Assembly: GCF_000017405.1 (NCBI RefSeq)
Contig: NC_009667.1
Location: 806,001-870,000, forward strand
Direction of reading: 5' to 3'
DNA from: Brucella anthropi ATCC 49188
Lineage (GTDB): Bacteria; Pseudomonadota; Alphaproteobacteria; Rhizobiales; Rhizobiaceae
DNA length: 64,000 bases
The notes below the pieces were generated by a model. That model saw only the letters and a program-made list of their open reading frames with translations. It was not told the DNA's origin and made no database searches. Below are positions 18,827-27,827 of the stretch, in pieces (position 1 is the stretch's first letter; each line of letters opens with the position of its first letter). Both the position numbers and the translations under genes were made by a program.

Positions 18827-20035
18827 CATCCTGCGCAGAGCTGGCGGTGCAAGCGTCAGAAGCCCGGCCAGTGTCATGGCAAAGCCGACCCATAGAGGTG
18901 CATGCAGGCCATAGCCTGCCTCCATTGCCTGTCCACCAACCCACGGCCCAAGCCCGAGACCGATATTGATGACCGATGCATGCATGGCGTTCACCAGCGC
19001 GCCCGGATGCGCGATCCGCATCACCCTCGCGATAAAGGCAGGATTAAGTGCTATGCCCGTCAGGCCGATCATCACGATGGCAAGGATCGTAGCCAGTTTC
19101 AGCTCGGCGAAAAGCGCGAAAATCAGCATGGCCGACAGCATCAACACAAGACCGATGGCGATAGTCGGAATCGTGTGACGGTCGGCAAAGCGACCGGTGA
19201 CATAGTTGCCGACGATATTGGCGCCGCCATAGACGGCAAGCAAAAATGGCACCTGCATTGCGGAGAAGCCGGCAAGCTCCACCGTGATCGGTGACAGATA
19301 GCTGTAGACCGCGAAAGACGAACCAATGACGAGCGCGCTCGTGGCATAGGCGGCCCAGAGTTTCGGCTTGCGCATTTCCTTCAGTTCAGAGCGCAGATCG
19401 GCCTGCGGCGTATCGGGCGACGACTCAATCTTGATTGCGATGACAAGCGCGCATACCAGAATCAGGACCACAATGGCCCAGAAGCTCGCCCGCCAGCCGA
19501 ACGCATTGGTGATCGCCGTCGCTATCGGCACGCCGAAGACGGTGCAGAGCATGAGGCCGGCAAAGACCAGCGATGAAGCTCGCCCGCGCAGTTCCGGTCC
19601 GACGAGCTGTGCCGTAATGGCAAGCATCAGCCCGAAGCTCGTTGCCGCCGCCATACCGGTCAAAACACGGGCGATCAGCAGAATTTGGAAGCTGCTTGTG
19701 GACGCGGCCACGCTTTGCGCCGCCGCATAAAATACAAGCAGAATCAGAAGTCCCCGCTTGTTCTCGATCTTCAACGCCAGAAACAGGATCGTGACCAGCG
19801 GTCCGCCGATCATCATGCCAAGCGCATAAAGCGAAATGAGATTGCCGATATCGGCGATGGAACGGTCGAACGCCACCTGAAGTGAAGGCAGCATGCCCGA
19901 GATCATGAGTTCGGAAGTCGTGAGCGCGAACACGCCTAAGCTGAGGCAATAGACAACCAGCGGGATCGCTCGCGCCTTTTGCGAAGACGCAGAAACCTCT
20001 TCCGCCGCAAGGGCGGATTCGCACGTATCGTTCAT
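18824..20035 (-). CDS. MFS transporter (drug-efflux type)
   Basis: The 403-residue protein has about 12 hydrophobic segments and the DHA1-family motif A-like loop (LYALGMMIGGPLVTILFLAL), with ARVLTGMAAATSFGLMLAI as the motif C region. It resembles sugar- or drug-efflux permeases of the AraJ/YdhP group. It is divergent from a TetR gene, with an operator-like palindrome in the 101-nt gap, so efflux of a TetR-sensed compound is likely. Substrate unknown. Confidence 0.92.
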   Translation of the reverse strand: MNDTCESALAAEEVSASSQKARAIPLVVYCLSLGVFALTTSELMISGMLPSLQVAFDRSIADIGNLISLYALGMMIGGPLVTILFLALKIENKRGLLILLVFYAAAQSVAASTSSFQILLIARVLTGMAAATSFGLMLAITAQLVGPELRGRASSLVFAGLMLCTVFGVPIATAITNAFGWRASFWAIVVLILVCALVIAIKIESSPDTPQADLRSELKEMRKPKLWAAYATSALVIGSSFAVYSYLSPITVELAGFSAMQVPFLLAVYGGANIVGNYVTGRFADRHTIPTIAIGLVLMLSAMLIFALFAELKLATILAIVMIGLTGIALNPAFIARVMRIAHPGALVNAMHASVINIGLGLGPWVGGQAMEAGYGLHAPLWVGFAMTLAGLLTLAPPALRRM

Positions 20036-20046
20036 GGGACGAATCC

Positions 20047-20074
20047 TAATTATATAGTGTAGACTACATAATTA
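20047..20074. promoter_or_regulatory. Probable TetR operator between MFS and TetR genes
   Basis: A 28-bp AT-rich palindrome centred on TAGTGTAGACTA, with 12 of 14 base pairs matching, lies 12 nt from the MFS start and 62 nt from the TetR start. Position and form fit a TetR-family operator controlling both genes. Confidence 0.65.
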
Positions 20075-20136
20075 ATATCGCCTTGCCCGAAAGGGTCAAG
20101 AGAATTATATAAGGATGATTACAGAAAGGGAGAAAA

Positions 20137-20748
20137 ATGGTTCCACGCGGACGCCCGCGCAGCTTCGACCGCGACGCAGCGCTGGACAAGGTGATGAAGG
20201 TTTTCTGGGCCAAAGGCTATGAGTGCGCCCAGATCAACGACTTCACGACCGCCATCGGCATTACGCCGCCAAGTTTCTATGCCGCCTTCGGCAATAAGGA
20301 GCAGGCGTTTCGTGAAGCCGTCGACTATTATCGCCGTACCATCGGCGCCGCTCCTTTCGACGCACTGGAAAACGCGACCACCATTCAGGAGGGCATGCGC
20401 CGCTGGCTGGAACTGAGCGCAGACAGCGCTTTCGCCTGCCCGGCGGGCGGCTGTATGATCAGTGTAAGCTCGATCCAGTGCAAACCGGAAAATGTGCCTG
20501 TGAAGGAATTTCTCCAGGCTATCCGACACGCAAATCATGAGCGGCTTTCCAAGCGCTTGCAGCAGGCGGTAGGGGCAGGTGATCTACCCTCCAATGCCGA
20601 TACCGCACAGATGACCGAATTCTATCACATGATCCAACAGAGCATTTCTTTTGAAGCCCGCGATGGCAATTCGCGCGCCGCGGTACAAAAGATCATCGAT
20701 ATGGCGATGATGGCTCTGCCAGCAAGGACGAGACAGGCCGCTGAATAG
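20137..20748 (+). CDS. TetR-family transcriptional regulator
   Basis: The 203-residue protein has a TetR helix-turn-helix (GRPRSFDRDAALDKVMKVFW, then DFTTAIGITPPSFYAAFGNK, an unusual DxTxAxGI variant) and a C-terminal ligand domain with CPAGGCMISV, whose cysteines could sense electrophiles or metals. GGGAG precedes ATG 20137. It is divergent from the MFS gene and probably represses it and itself through the palindrome between them. Confidence 0.92.
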   Translation: MVPRGRPRSFDRDAALDKVMKVFWAKGYECAQINDFTTAIGITPPSFYAAFGNKEQAFREAVDYYRRTIGAAPFDALENATTIQEGMRRWLELSADSAFACPAGGCMISVSSIQCKPENVPVKEFLQAIRHANHERLSKRLQQAVGAGDLPSNADTAQMTEFYHMIQQSISFEARDGNSRAAVQKIIDMAMMALPARTRQAAE

Positions 20749-20755
20749 CGCTATG

Positions 20756-20783
20756 AAAAAGCCCGCCATCTGGCGGGCTTTTT
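20756..20783. terminator. Bidirectional terminator between tetR-like gene and pheT
   Basis: AAAAAGCCCGCCA / TGGCGGGCTTTTT stem with a 2-nt loop; A and T runs make it work for both converging genes. Confidence 0.85.
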
Positions 20784-20792
20784 ATTTCATGC

Positions 20793-23207
20793 TTATCCGC
20801 GCAGCACGCCGCCGGTCTGCTTGGCCACACTGGCCACGACATGCTTCGATAGTGCTTCCAGATCTTCATCCGTCAATGTGCGGTCCTGCGGCTGCAGCAG
20901 CACTTCAACCGCGATCGACTTCTTGCCTTCACCCAGCGATGCGCCTGTGAAGATATCGAAGACCTGAACACCGGCAATCAGCTTCTTGTCCGCCGACGAA
21001 ACCGCCTTCACGACATTTCCAGCTTCCACATCTGCATCCACCACAAACGCAAAATCACGCTTGAGGCTCTGGAACTGCGAGAGGTTCAAAGCCGGCTTGG
21101 TGCGTGTGGATTTCGCCTTCGGCTCAGGTATCGCATCGATGTAGACCTCGAAGCCGCAGAGTGCGCCCGAAACATCGAGCGCTTCCAGCGTGTCTGGATG
21201 GAACTCACCGAAGGTGCCAAGAACGACCTTCGGTCCGAGTTTCAGCGTTCCCGAACGGCCCGGATGGAACCATTCAGGACCACCGGCTTCGATCTGGATG
21301 CGGTCAACCGGAGCGCCAGCAGCTTCAAGTGCTGCCAATGCATCAGCCTTGGCATCGAAGACGCCGACGGGAGCTGCATTACCAGCCCAGAAACGACCCG
21401 AGCCATCAACCTTGGCCGTACCGCGGCGCACGCCACCCGCCACGCGACGCTGCTTGTCTGGCGTATCGCCTTCATAAATGCCCGAAACCTCGAACAGTGC
21501 CGTATCGCCGAAACCGCGATCCGCATTGCGCTGTGCTGCGACCAGCAGGCCCGGCAGGAGCGAAGGACGCATGTCCGACATATCGGCGGCAATCGGGTTC
21601 GCCAGCTTCAGTTCCGGCTTGCCACCACCAAAAGCTTTGGCTTGCGCGTCGGAAATGAAGGAATAGGTCACGGCTTCCATCATGCCGCGCGAAGCGAGCA
21701 TGCGGCGGGCATGGCGGGTTCTGATCTGCAAGGTGGTCAGGATACGGCCATTGACCGTGCCAAGCCCCGGCAGCGGCTGCGGGTCGATCTGGTTGATGCC
21801 ATGAATGCGCATGACTTCTTCAACGAGGTCGGCCTTGCCTTCCACGTCGCCACGCCACGTCGGAACAGTGGCCTTGATAACCTTGCCGTCGCCTTCAACG
21901 CTGAAGCCAAGACGCTTCAGGATATCGAAGGATGCGTCGTAGGAAACCTCGATGCCCGTCAGGCGCTTGACTTCCGATACCGGGAAATCGATCACGCGCG
22001 GCGTAGGCTTGCTATATCCAACCACGTCGAGAACTGTCGGCTCGCCGCCACAGAGTTCCAGCACCAACTTGGTTGCCAGTTCTGCACCCGGAACCATCAT
22101 TTCCGGATCGACGCCACGCTCGAAACGATAGCGCGCATCGGTAACGATGCCGAGTTCGCGGCCCGTGCGCGCAATCATGCGCGGGTCCCAGAGAGCCGAT
22201 TCGATCAACACATCGGTGGTGTTTTCATCGCAACCGGAATGCTCGCCGCCCATGATACCGGCGATCGATTCGGGACCGTTCTCATCGGCAATCACATACA
22301 TGCCCGGCTTGAACTTATATTCACGCTGATCGAGACCGAGAATGGTTTCGCCATCCTTTGCCAGACGCACCGTCAGATTGCCCTTGACCTTGGCAGCGTC
22401 GAAGACGTGCAGCGGACGGCCCTGATCGAAGGTCACATAATTGGTGATGTCGACCAGCGCATTGATCGGGCGCAAGCCGATGGCCTTCAGACGCTGCTGC
22501 ATCCATTTGGGGCTTGGGCCATTTTTCACGCCCTTGACCATGCGCAGTGCGAAACCAGTGCAGAACGGGTTCTCGTCATCCTGATCCAGAATGACCTTGA
22601 CCGGCGTTTCGCCTTCGCCCTTCACCGCTTCCGGCAAAGTGTTCTTGACCGTGCCTAGACCAGCAGCAGCAAGATCACGTGCAATGCCATGAATGCCGGT
22701 GCAATCGGCACGGTTCGGCGTCAGGCCAATCTCGATCACCGCATCGTCCAGTCCGGCATAGGTTGCAAAGCTGGTGCCGACCGGAGCATCTTCCGGCAGG
22801 TCGATGATGCCATTGTGCTCGTCGGAAAGCTCCAGCTCGCGCTCGGAACACATCATGCCGAAACTTTCGACACCGCGAATCTTGCCAACGGAAAGCGTGA
22901 CATCGAGGCCCGGAACATAGTCACCCGGACGGCCCAATACACCGACCAGACCAGCGCGGGCGTTTGGCGCGCCGCAAACGACCTGGACCGGCTTGCCGTC
23001 ACCCGTATCGACGGAAAGTACGCGCAGCTTGTCGGCATCCGGATGCTGAACAGCGCTTACGACCTTGGCGATCTTGAAGGCCTTGAAAGCAGCGCGGTCG
23101 TCGACCGATTCCACTTCCAGACCAATATCGGTCAGCTTCTCGACGATCTGTTCCAGCGTCGCATCGGTTTCAAGGTGATCCTTGAGCCAGGAAAGCGTGA
23201 ATTTCAT
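20793..23207 (-). CDS. pheT: Phenylalanyl-tRNA synthetase beta subunit
   Basis: The 804-residue subunit is full length. Domains in order: EMAP-like tRNA-binding region (about 40-150, [20 protein letters not shown]), B3/B4 editing domain (about 210-390), B5 domain (about 400-480), catalytic-like core, and C-terminal anticodon-binding FDX-ACB domain (ISLSQ-like [19 protein letters not shown]). With PheS it forms the alpha2-beta2 enzyme that charges tRNA-Phe and edits mischarged Tyr. It follows pheS by 21 nt in the same operon. Confidence 0.97.
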   Translation of the reverse strand: MKFTLSWLKDHLETDATLEQIVEKLTDIGLEVESVDDRAAFKAFKIAKVVSAVQHPDADKLRVLSVDTGDGKPVQVVCGAPNARAGLVGVLGRPGDYVPGLDVTLSVGKIRGVESFGMMCSERELELSDEHNGIIDLPEDAPVGTSFATYAGLDDAVIEIGLTPNRADCTGIHGIARDLAAAGLGTVKNTLPEAVKGEGETPVKVILDQDDENPFCTGFALRMVKGVKNGPSPKWMQQRLKAIGLRPINALVDITNYVTFDQGRPLHVFDAAKVKGNLTVRLAKDGETILGLDQREYKFKPGMYVIADENGPESIAGIMGGEHSGCDENTTDVLIESALWDPRMIARTGRELGIVTDARYRFERGVDPEMMVPGAELATKLVLELCGGEPTVLDVVGYSKPTPRVIDFPVSEVKRLTGIEVSYDASFDILKRLGFSVEGDGKVIKATVPTWRGDVEGKADLVEEVMRIHGINQIDPQPLPGLGTVNGRILTTLQIRTRHARRMLASRGMMEAVTYSFISDAQAKAFGGGKPELKLANPIAADMSDMRPSLLPGLLVAAQRNADRGFGDTALFEVSGIYEGDTPDKQRRVAGGVRRGTAKVDGSGRFWAGNAAPVGVFDAKADALAALEAAGAPVDRIQIEAGGPEWFHPGRSGTLKLGPKVVLGTFGEFHPDTLEALDVSGALCGFEVYIDAIPEPKAKSTRTKPALNLSQFQSLKRDFAFVVDADVEAGNVVKAVSSADKKLIAGVQVFDIFTGASLGEGKKSIAVEVLLQPQDRTLTDEDLEALSKHVVASVAKQTGGVLRG

Positions 23208-23228
23208 TTGTCTTGTCCCTTCCTGTCC

Positions 23229-24338
23229 TTAAGCGCTCAGTCCGCCGAAAAGCGTCGGAATGTCGAGCGGACGGAAACCGTAATGTTCGATCCAGCGCAC
23301 ATCGGCGTCGAAGAAAGCGCGCAGATCAGGCATGCCGTATTTCAGCATGGCGATGCGATCGATGCCCATGCCCCATGCAAAGCCCTGATAGACGTCTGGG
23401 TCGTAGCCGGAAGCGCGCAGCACATTCGGATGCACCATGCCGCAGCCCAGAATTTCAAGCCAGTCATTGCCCTCGCCGAACTTCACATGCGGACCGGAAC
23501 GGTCGCACTGAATATCAACCTCGACCGATGGCTCAGTGAACGGGAAGAAGCTCGGACGCATACGCATCTTGACCGAAGGCACTTCAAAGAAGGATTTGCA
23601 GAACTCTTCCAGCACCCACTTCATGTTGGCGACATTGGCCGACTTATCGACAACCAGACCTTCGACCTGATGGAACATCGGCGAATGGGTGGCGTCGGAA
23701 TCCATGCGATAGGTCTTGCCCGGAATGACGATGCGGATCGGCTCGTCACGGTCTTCCTTGTCACGGATGGCCGCGAACTTCTCCATCGTGTGCACCTGCA
23801 CCGGCGAGGTATGCGTGCGCAGCAACTTGCGCTCGCCCTTCTCGTCTGCATTGAAGAAGAAGGTGTCGTGCATTTCGCGCGCCGGATGGCCTTCGGGGAA
23901 GTTCAGAGCCGTGAAATTGTAATAATCGGTTTCGATATCCGGACCTTCGGCAATCGAGAAACCCATATCGGCGAAGATTGCGGTGATCTCATCGATGACC
24001 TGTGAAATCGGATGAATGCGACCGCGCGATGCAGCGCTTTCACGCACCGGCAGCGTCACATCGACCTTTTCGCGCTCAAGGCGAGCGGCAATCGCTTGCT
24101 TGCGCAGTTCCGTCTTGCGCTCGGTCAGCGCTTCGGTAACCCGGTTCTTCAAGCCGTTGATCGCCGGCCCCTGCGCCTGACGCTCTTCCGGCGTCATGCT
24201 GCCCAGTGTCTTCAGCTTTTCCGAAACTGAGCCCTTCTTGCCAAGAGCGGCGACACGCACGGCTTCAATGGCAGGCTCGTCAGCCGCCGCCGCGATGTCT
24301 TCGAGAATCTGCCGTTCAAGTTGTTCTAGATCACTCAT
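23229..24338 (-). CDS. pheS: Phenylalanyl-tRNA synthetase alpha subunit
   Basis: This 369-residue class II synthetase subunit has an N-terminal coiled coil (about 1-90), motif 2 [18 protein letters not shown] region and motif 3 [38 protein letters not shown] is the catalytic segment. A run of three 42-bp hairpin repeats ends only 9 nt before the ATG, and the nearest CAGGG that could serve as ribosome-binding site belongs to the first repeat. It is cotranscribed with pheT. Confidence 0.97.
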   Translation of the reverse strand: MSDLEQLERQILEDIAAAADEPAIEAVRVAALGKKGSVSEKLKTLGSMTPEERQAQGPAINGLKNRVTEALTERKTELRKQAIAARLEREKVDVTLPVRESAASRGRIHPISQVIDEITAIFADMGFSIAEGPDIETDYYNFTALNFPEGHPAREMHDTFFFNADEKGERKLLRTHTSPVQVHTMEKFAAIRDKEDRDEPIRIVIPGKTYRMDSDATHSPMFHQVEGLVVDKSANVANMKWVLEEFCKSFFEVPSVKMRMRPSFFPFTEPSVEVDIQCDRSGPHVKFGEGNDWLEILGCGMVHPNVLRASGYDPDVYQGFAWGMGIDRIAMLKYGMPDLRAFFDADVRWIEHYGFRPLDIPTLFGGLSA

Positions 24339-24347
24339 TGTTTAAAT

Positions 24348-24466
24348 CCCTGTCGTGCCTGCGGCACTCCACGCCTCTTGTTTTGAGCTCCCTGTCGCGC
24401 TTGCAGCGCTCCACGCCTCTTGTTTTGAGTTACCTGTTGCGCCTGCAGCGCTCCACATATTTCGCT
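24348..24466 (-). repeat. Tandem 42-bp hairpin repeats in front of pheS
   Basis: Two full units (24348-24389, 24390-24431) and a shorter third (24432 to about 24466) share CCTGTCG ... CTCCACGCCTCTTGTTTTGAG. Each holds a small hairpin (24355-24367, 24397-24409, 24439-24451). The arms covary between units 1 and 2 (GTGCC/GGCAC against GCGCT/AGCGC). Confidence 0.8.
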
Positions 24467-24489
24467 TTGCAGCCAAAGAAGCGTTGTCG

Positions 24490-25332
24490 TTACTCTCTTT
24501 GGCCTGATTGGTGAGACGCATCAAGATTGGCGTCAAAAAATTCCATCGCCTGCAAGAGCCGTCTTCCATCGCCGCCGAGAAAAATGCGGCGGAACAGCCT
24601 CAGCGGCGCGATGGTAAATCGGAAGAAGCCGACAATTTTCTTCAATTCCGGAATCACGTCAGCGGGCGCGACCGCACGATAGGCTGCGAATGTCTGCTGC
24701 GGTGTCCCGGCAAGACGCGCCTGCGCCGTGATCTGGAAGAACAGGAGCCACACGTCGCGCGCCTGTGCAGCAGCAAGCGGCATGACCGTTTCCGGTTCCT
24801 CCTCGAAATCCAGAAAACCGGCAACGCCGTTTTTCTCGAAGAAATCGCGCGGGTGCGGACGCCCATGGCAGAGCCCGGCAGCATGGGCCTCACCCAACGC
24901 GCGGGCGCAATGCACCAGAAGTGCATCATGGCCCTGCGGATCATTGCGACGTAAATGGTCAAGCTGGTCCTGGATAATCGGCGCGACATCGCTCAGAACC
25001 ATCACCGCCCCTTGGTGGTAGACGATCCTGGGAACCTGAAAGCCTGCCTGCAGAAAAGCGCTCATCTTGCGCTCTTCGCGGTCGGCCATGCCTGCTTCTC
25101 CAACATCCTTCGGGCTGCGCAGGAACGGATAGGGAAGAAGCGGCGAAATGAGGCTGTGCAGACGCTTCGGAAATGGGCGCCTTTCTGCATCGTAGCGCTT
25201 GATCCAGACACGATGACCACCGATGACGGCGCTGGAAATACGCTTGCCCCGGCTCTGGACAAGCAGAACCAGCAGGCTGCGGAGATCATCCGCATCCAGA
25301 TCCAGTCTCAACTTGCCCGGTTCATCCTTCAT
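24490..25332 (-). CDS. Kinase-like fold protein between rplT and pheS
   Basis: The 280-residue protein looks like a protein-kinase/RIO-like or aminoglycoside phosphotransferase fold. HRVWIKRYD (Lys45) is in the VAIK position, EAHAAGLCHGRPHPRDFF (156-165) is the catalytic loop, and FLDFEEEPE (175) resembles the DFG region. The catalytic Asp expected in HGD is Arg here, but an Asp at 163 may stand in. Relatives are sometimes labelled serine/threonine phosphatases, which the sequence does not support. It lies between rplT and pheS on the same strand; substrate unknown. Confidence 0.6.
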   Translation of the reverse strand: MKDEPGKLRLDLDADDLRSLLVLLVQSRGKRISSAVIGGHRVWIKRYDAERRPFPKRLHSLISPLLPYPFLRSPKDVGEAGMADREERKMSAFLQAGFQVPRIVYHQGAVMVLSDVAPIIQDQLDHLRRNDPQGHDALLVHCARALGEAHAAGLCHGRPHPRDFFEKNGVAGFLDFEEEPETVMPLAAAQARDVWLLFFQITAQARLAGTPQQTFAAYRAVAPADVIPELKKIVGFFRFTIAPLRLFRRIFLGGDGRRLLQAMEFFDANLDASHQSGQRE

Positions 25333-25354
25333 GCCCGCTTTGAATCCTTAAAAC

Positions 25355-25388
25355 GAGAAAACCCGCGCCAGCCGAGCCAGCGCGGGTC
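25355..25388 (-). terminator. Terminator after rplT
   Basis: ACCCGCGC / GCGCGGGT stem; the minus strand then reads TTTTCTCGTTTT. It separates rplT from the kinase-like gene. Confidence 0.65.
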
Positions 25389-25425
25389 CCCAAATTATCG
25401 ATACTGCTTGGGAAAGGCGGCTGGC

Positions 25426-25830
25426 TTAGCGGACAGCGCCTTCAAAAGCGTTCGGCGTCTCGGTGTTCTTGAGGTACTCGAGAGCCTTCTTTGCCGATGC
25501 AACCAGCGCACCAAATGCATCCGGTTCGTGGATTGCGATGTCGGACAGAACCTTGCGGTCGATCTCGATGCCAGCCTTGGCAAGACCGTCGATGAAACGG
25601 CCATAGGTCAGGCCCTGCTCGCGGACAGCAGCGTTGATGCGCTGGATCCAGAGAGCGCGGAACGAGCGCTTGCGGTTCTTGCGGTCGCGGTAAGCATACT
25701 GCTTCGAACGGTCAACTGCAGCCTTGGCGGTGCGGATGGTGTTCTTGCGACGGCCACGGAAACCAGCAGCCTGATCCAGAACCTTCTTGTGCTTTGCGTG
25801 GGCGGTAACGCCGCGTTTTACGCGTGCCAT
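25426..25830 (-). CDS. rplT: 50S ribosomal protein L20
   Basis: The 134-residue basic protein starts [20 protein letters not shown] and contains [20 protein letters not shown] and [20 protein letters not shown], which identify L20. It binds 23S rRNA early in 50S assembly; in other bacteria it also represses rpmI-rplT translation. It lies 26 nt downstream of rpmI. The C-terminus is a little longer than the usual 117-120 residues, as is common in alphaproteobacteria. Confidence 0.98.
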   Translation of the reverse strand: MARVKRGVTAHAKHKKVLDQAAGFRGRRKNTIRTAKAAVDRSKQYAYRDRKNRKRSFRALWIQRINAAVREQGLTYGRFIDGLAKAGIEIDRKVLSDIAIHEPDAFGALVASAKKALEYLKNTETPNAFEGAVR

Positions 25831-25856
25831 GTTATGATCTCCTTCTCAGACTAATC

Positions 25857-26057
25857 TTAGAGGCCGTTCGGCAGGAACTGCTTCACGATCTTTGCATCGG
25901 CATCGGCGAGAACCATGGTGCCGCGTGCATCGCGAATGAACTTGTTCGAACGCTTGATCATGCCATGACGCTTACCAGCAGCTGCGGCTTTGATTTTGCC
26001 GGTGCCGGTGATCTTGAACCGCTTCTTGGCGGCCGATTTGGTCTTCATCTTGGGCAT
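25857..26057 (-). CDS. rpmI: 50S ribosomal protein L35
   Basis: This 66-residue basic protein has the L35 pattern [20 protein letters not shown] at the start and [19 protein letters not shown] later. ATG 26057 has AAGGAG upstream; an earlier in-frame start 14 codons upstream would run into a repeat. It is the first gene of the rpmI-rplT pair. The infC gene, usually adjacent, is separated by a methyltransferase gene. Confidence 0.98.
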   Translation of the reverse strand: MPKMKTKSAAKKRFKITGTGKIKAAAAGKRHGMIKRSNKFIRDARGTMVLADADAKIVKQFLPNGL

Positions 26058-26079
26058 TTTGCTACTCCTTCTTTGCGAT

Positions 26080-26112
26080 CCCCCTCGTGCCTTCGACACT
26101 CGACGCCTCTTG
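26080..26112 (-). repeat. Single diverged copy of the 42-bp hairpin repeat, before rpmI
   Basis: CCTCGTGCCTTCGACACTCG then ACGCCTCTTG matches the core of the repeat units at 24348-24466 in the same orientation, 22 nt before the rpmI start. Its hairpin arms (26087-26099) keep GTG/CAC pairing. Confidence 0.55.
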
Positions 26113-26189
26113 CGTGGCGTCCGGTCATGCCTGATGCGGATGGGAACCTAGTTTTACTTCCGGACTGACCAAGCCCGAAAAGCATACGA

Positions 26190-26219
26190 AACCGCCACGG
26201 CATGCCCTGCCGGGCGGTT
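26190..26219. other. Interrupted 11-bp hairpin between methyltransferase gene and rpmI
   Basis: AACCGCC and CGGC pair with GCCG and GGCGGTT, with one bulged A and a 7-nt loop. On the minus strand it is followed by TTTCG. It may be a weak terminator of the upstream gene or part of the rpmI leader. Confidence 0.4.
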
Positions 26220-26300
26220 CGAACGCGGCCTTATAGGCTCAAAGACCGCAAAACGCAATGCCCGAATTGGCCCAAATCGGGTTGAATCGCAACCGGAACG

Positions 26301-26915
26301 TCAATAAAGCCGCAGAAGTACTGGCAGGACGTGAATGTCCTGCAGATATTCCACGAACTCGAAAAACGGATAGGCCACGAAGAACACCAGGCCGTCCTGA
26401 AAAGTGCGATAAATCCGGTCAGGCCGGACGATCAGTTCCTTGTCGTCACGAAACAGCGAAAACTTCGGAAAGAAACGCGGAACGCTCGCACAATAGGCTT
26501 CATAAGGCTTGCCGAAATTCTGCTTGAGAAATTTCTCTTCCGTCCGGATGACAACCGAGAAAGCGAGATAGCAAAGCACGCCGAAGGCGATCGCAATGAT
26601 GATGCTGCCGGTCTGCGCGCCGATACCCATCGCGCCGATGCTGCTGAAGACGTAAAGTGGATTGCGCGTGACCGAATACGGTCCGCTCTGCACGATTTCC
26701 GCGCTCTTGCGCCCGCCGATATAGAGCGTGCACCACATGCGTCCGATGATGGCCGCGACGATCAGACTGAGGCCGAACGCCTCGATATATTCATGAAAAT
26801 GGCCGGTCGATTGCGAGCTGACAAAAAGCAGCGCCACGACCAGAAGCACCACGACGGCGCCGATCGCAAGACGCCGACGCTGCTGATATTTACCCAATTC
26901 GCCCAAAGTCTTCAT
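26301..26915 (-). CDS. Membrane methyltransferase of the isoprenylcysteine carboxyl methyltransferase type
   Basis: The 204-residue protein has about five membrane segments (LAIGAVVVLLVVALLFVSS is the first) and the ICMT/phospholipid methyltransferase signature: SGPYSVTRNPLYVFSSIGAM, then RTEEKFLKQNFGKPYEAYCA. In prokaryotes this family methylates small lipophilic or lipid substrates. ATG 26915 is preferred over a TTG six codons earlier. It lies between infC and rpmI on the same strand, interrupting the classical infC-rpmI-rplT order. Confidence 0.82.
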   Translation of the reverse strand: MKTLGELGKYQQRRRLAIGAVVVLLVVALLFVSSQSTGHFHEYIEAFGLSLIVAAIIGRMWCTLYIGGRKSAEIVQSGPYSVTRNPLYVFSSIGAMGIGAQTGSIIIAIAFGVLCYLAFSVVIRTEEKFLKQNFGKPYEAYCASVPRFFPKFSLFRDDKELIVRPDRIYRTFQDGLVFFVAYPFFEFVEYLQDIHVLPVLLRLY

Positions 26916-26949
26916 TGCGATTCCATGATCCAATTTGTCTGGCCAAAAG

Positions 26950-26973
26950 AAAAGCCGCCCGAAGGCGGCTTTT
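26950..26973. terminator. Terminator of infC
   Basis: AAAAGCCGCC / GGCGGCTTTT stem with loop CGAA, symmetric A and T runs, 19 nt after the infC stop. Confidence 0.8.
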
Positions 26974-26992
26974 CCAAGGCATTTCGAAATGC

Positions 26993-27529
26993 TCAGCGCG
27001 GAGCGAGAACCATCATCATCTGACGGCCTTCAAGCTTCGGCTCGGACTCAACCTTGGCGATTTCGACAGTGTCTTCCTTGACGCGCTGCAAAAGCTTCAT
27101 GCCAAGTTCCTGGTGCGCCATTTCACGTCCACGGAAACGCAAGGTAACCTTGACCTTGTCGCCTTCCTCAAAGAAACGCAGAGCAGCCTTCATCTTCACC
27201 TCATAGTCATGGGTGTCGATGTTCGGTCGCATCTTGATTTCCTTGATTTCAACCGTTTTCTGCTTCTTGCGCGCTTCGGCGGCCTTTTTCTGATTCTGAT
27301 ACTTCAGCTTGCCGAGGTCGACGATCTTGCAAACCGGAGGCTCTGCGTTCGGCACGATCTCGACGAGATCGAGACCTGCTTCTTCAGCCATGGCGATAGC
27401 TTCCTGAATGGAAACATCACCGTGGTTCTGGCCTTCGGCATCGATAAGCTGAACCCGGGGAACCCGGATATCACGGTTGGAGCGCGGTCCGTCTTTCTGA
27501 ACCGGCGTCGCTCTGAAGGGTCGGCGAAT
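26993..27529 (-). CDS. infC: Translation initiation factor IF-3, ATT start codon
   Basis: The first ATG in frame (27391) would give a truncated 132-residue protein that lacks most of the N-terminal domain. The frame stays open upstream and encodes [20 protein letters not shown], a standard IF-3 N-terminus. An ATT at 27529 stands 9 nt after a perfect AGGAG (27539-27543), giving 178 residues, the family's normal length. The C-terminal domain includes [18 protein letters not shown] starts are known for infC in E. coli, where IF-3 represses its own message. IF-3 binds 30S and prevents premature 50S joining. Confidence 0.95.
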   Translation of the reverse strand: MRRPFRATPVQKDGPRSNRDIRVPRVQLIDAEGQNHGDVSIQEAIAMAEEAGLDLVEIVPNAEPPVCKIVDLGKLKYQNQKKAAEARKKQKTVEIKEIKMRPNIDTHDYEVKMKAALRFFEEGDKVKVTLRFRGREMAHQELGMKLLQRVKEDTVEIAKVESEPKLEGRQMMMVLAPR

Positions 27530-27827
27530 GGTCGTTATCTCCTGAATTGTTACGTCTCATGCGGTCGGATACTCGCTGCCAGACGGCATATCCCCAATCA
27601 AACCGCAGTTGATCGCGGAAATGTCGTCAAGCGGGCGGCGAAGTCAATAGCATCTTTGACAGGAAAAATCACCCCCGCGTGATAAACGTTCTTTTTGTTG
27701 TCATTTCGCGGCGGACAAGCGGCATATCGGTCACATTTGCCGTCATTTCAAGGGCCTCGCCCCACATGCGGGTTTTCTCTCTTTTGCGAACATGCAAAAA
27801 CACTCCCGGAAAATGAGGAGATTTGTC

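Noticed and set aside
24348..24466. A CRISPR array
   Set aside because: Units are direct 42-bp repeats without unique spacers, and no cas genes are in the window.
27391..27393. ATG 27391 as the start of infC
   Set aside because: It would remove 46 conserved N-terminal residues; ATT 27529 has a perfect ribosome-binding site and gives the normal length.
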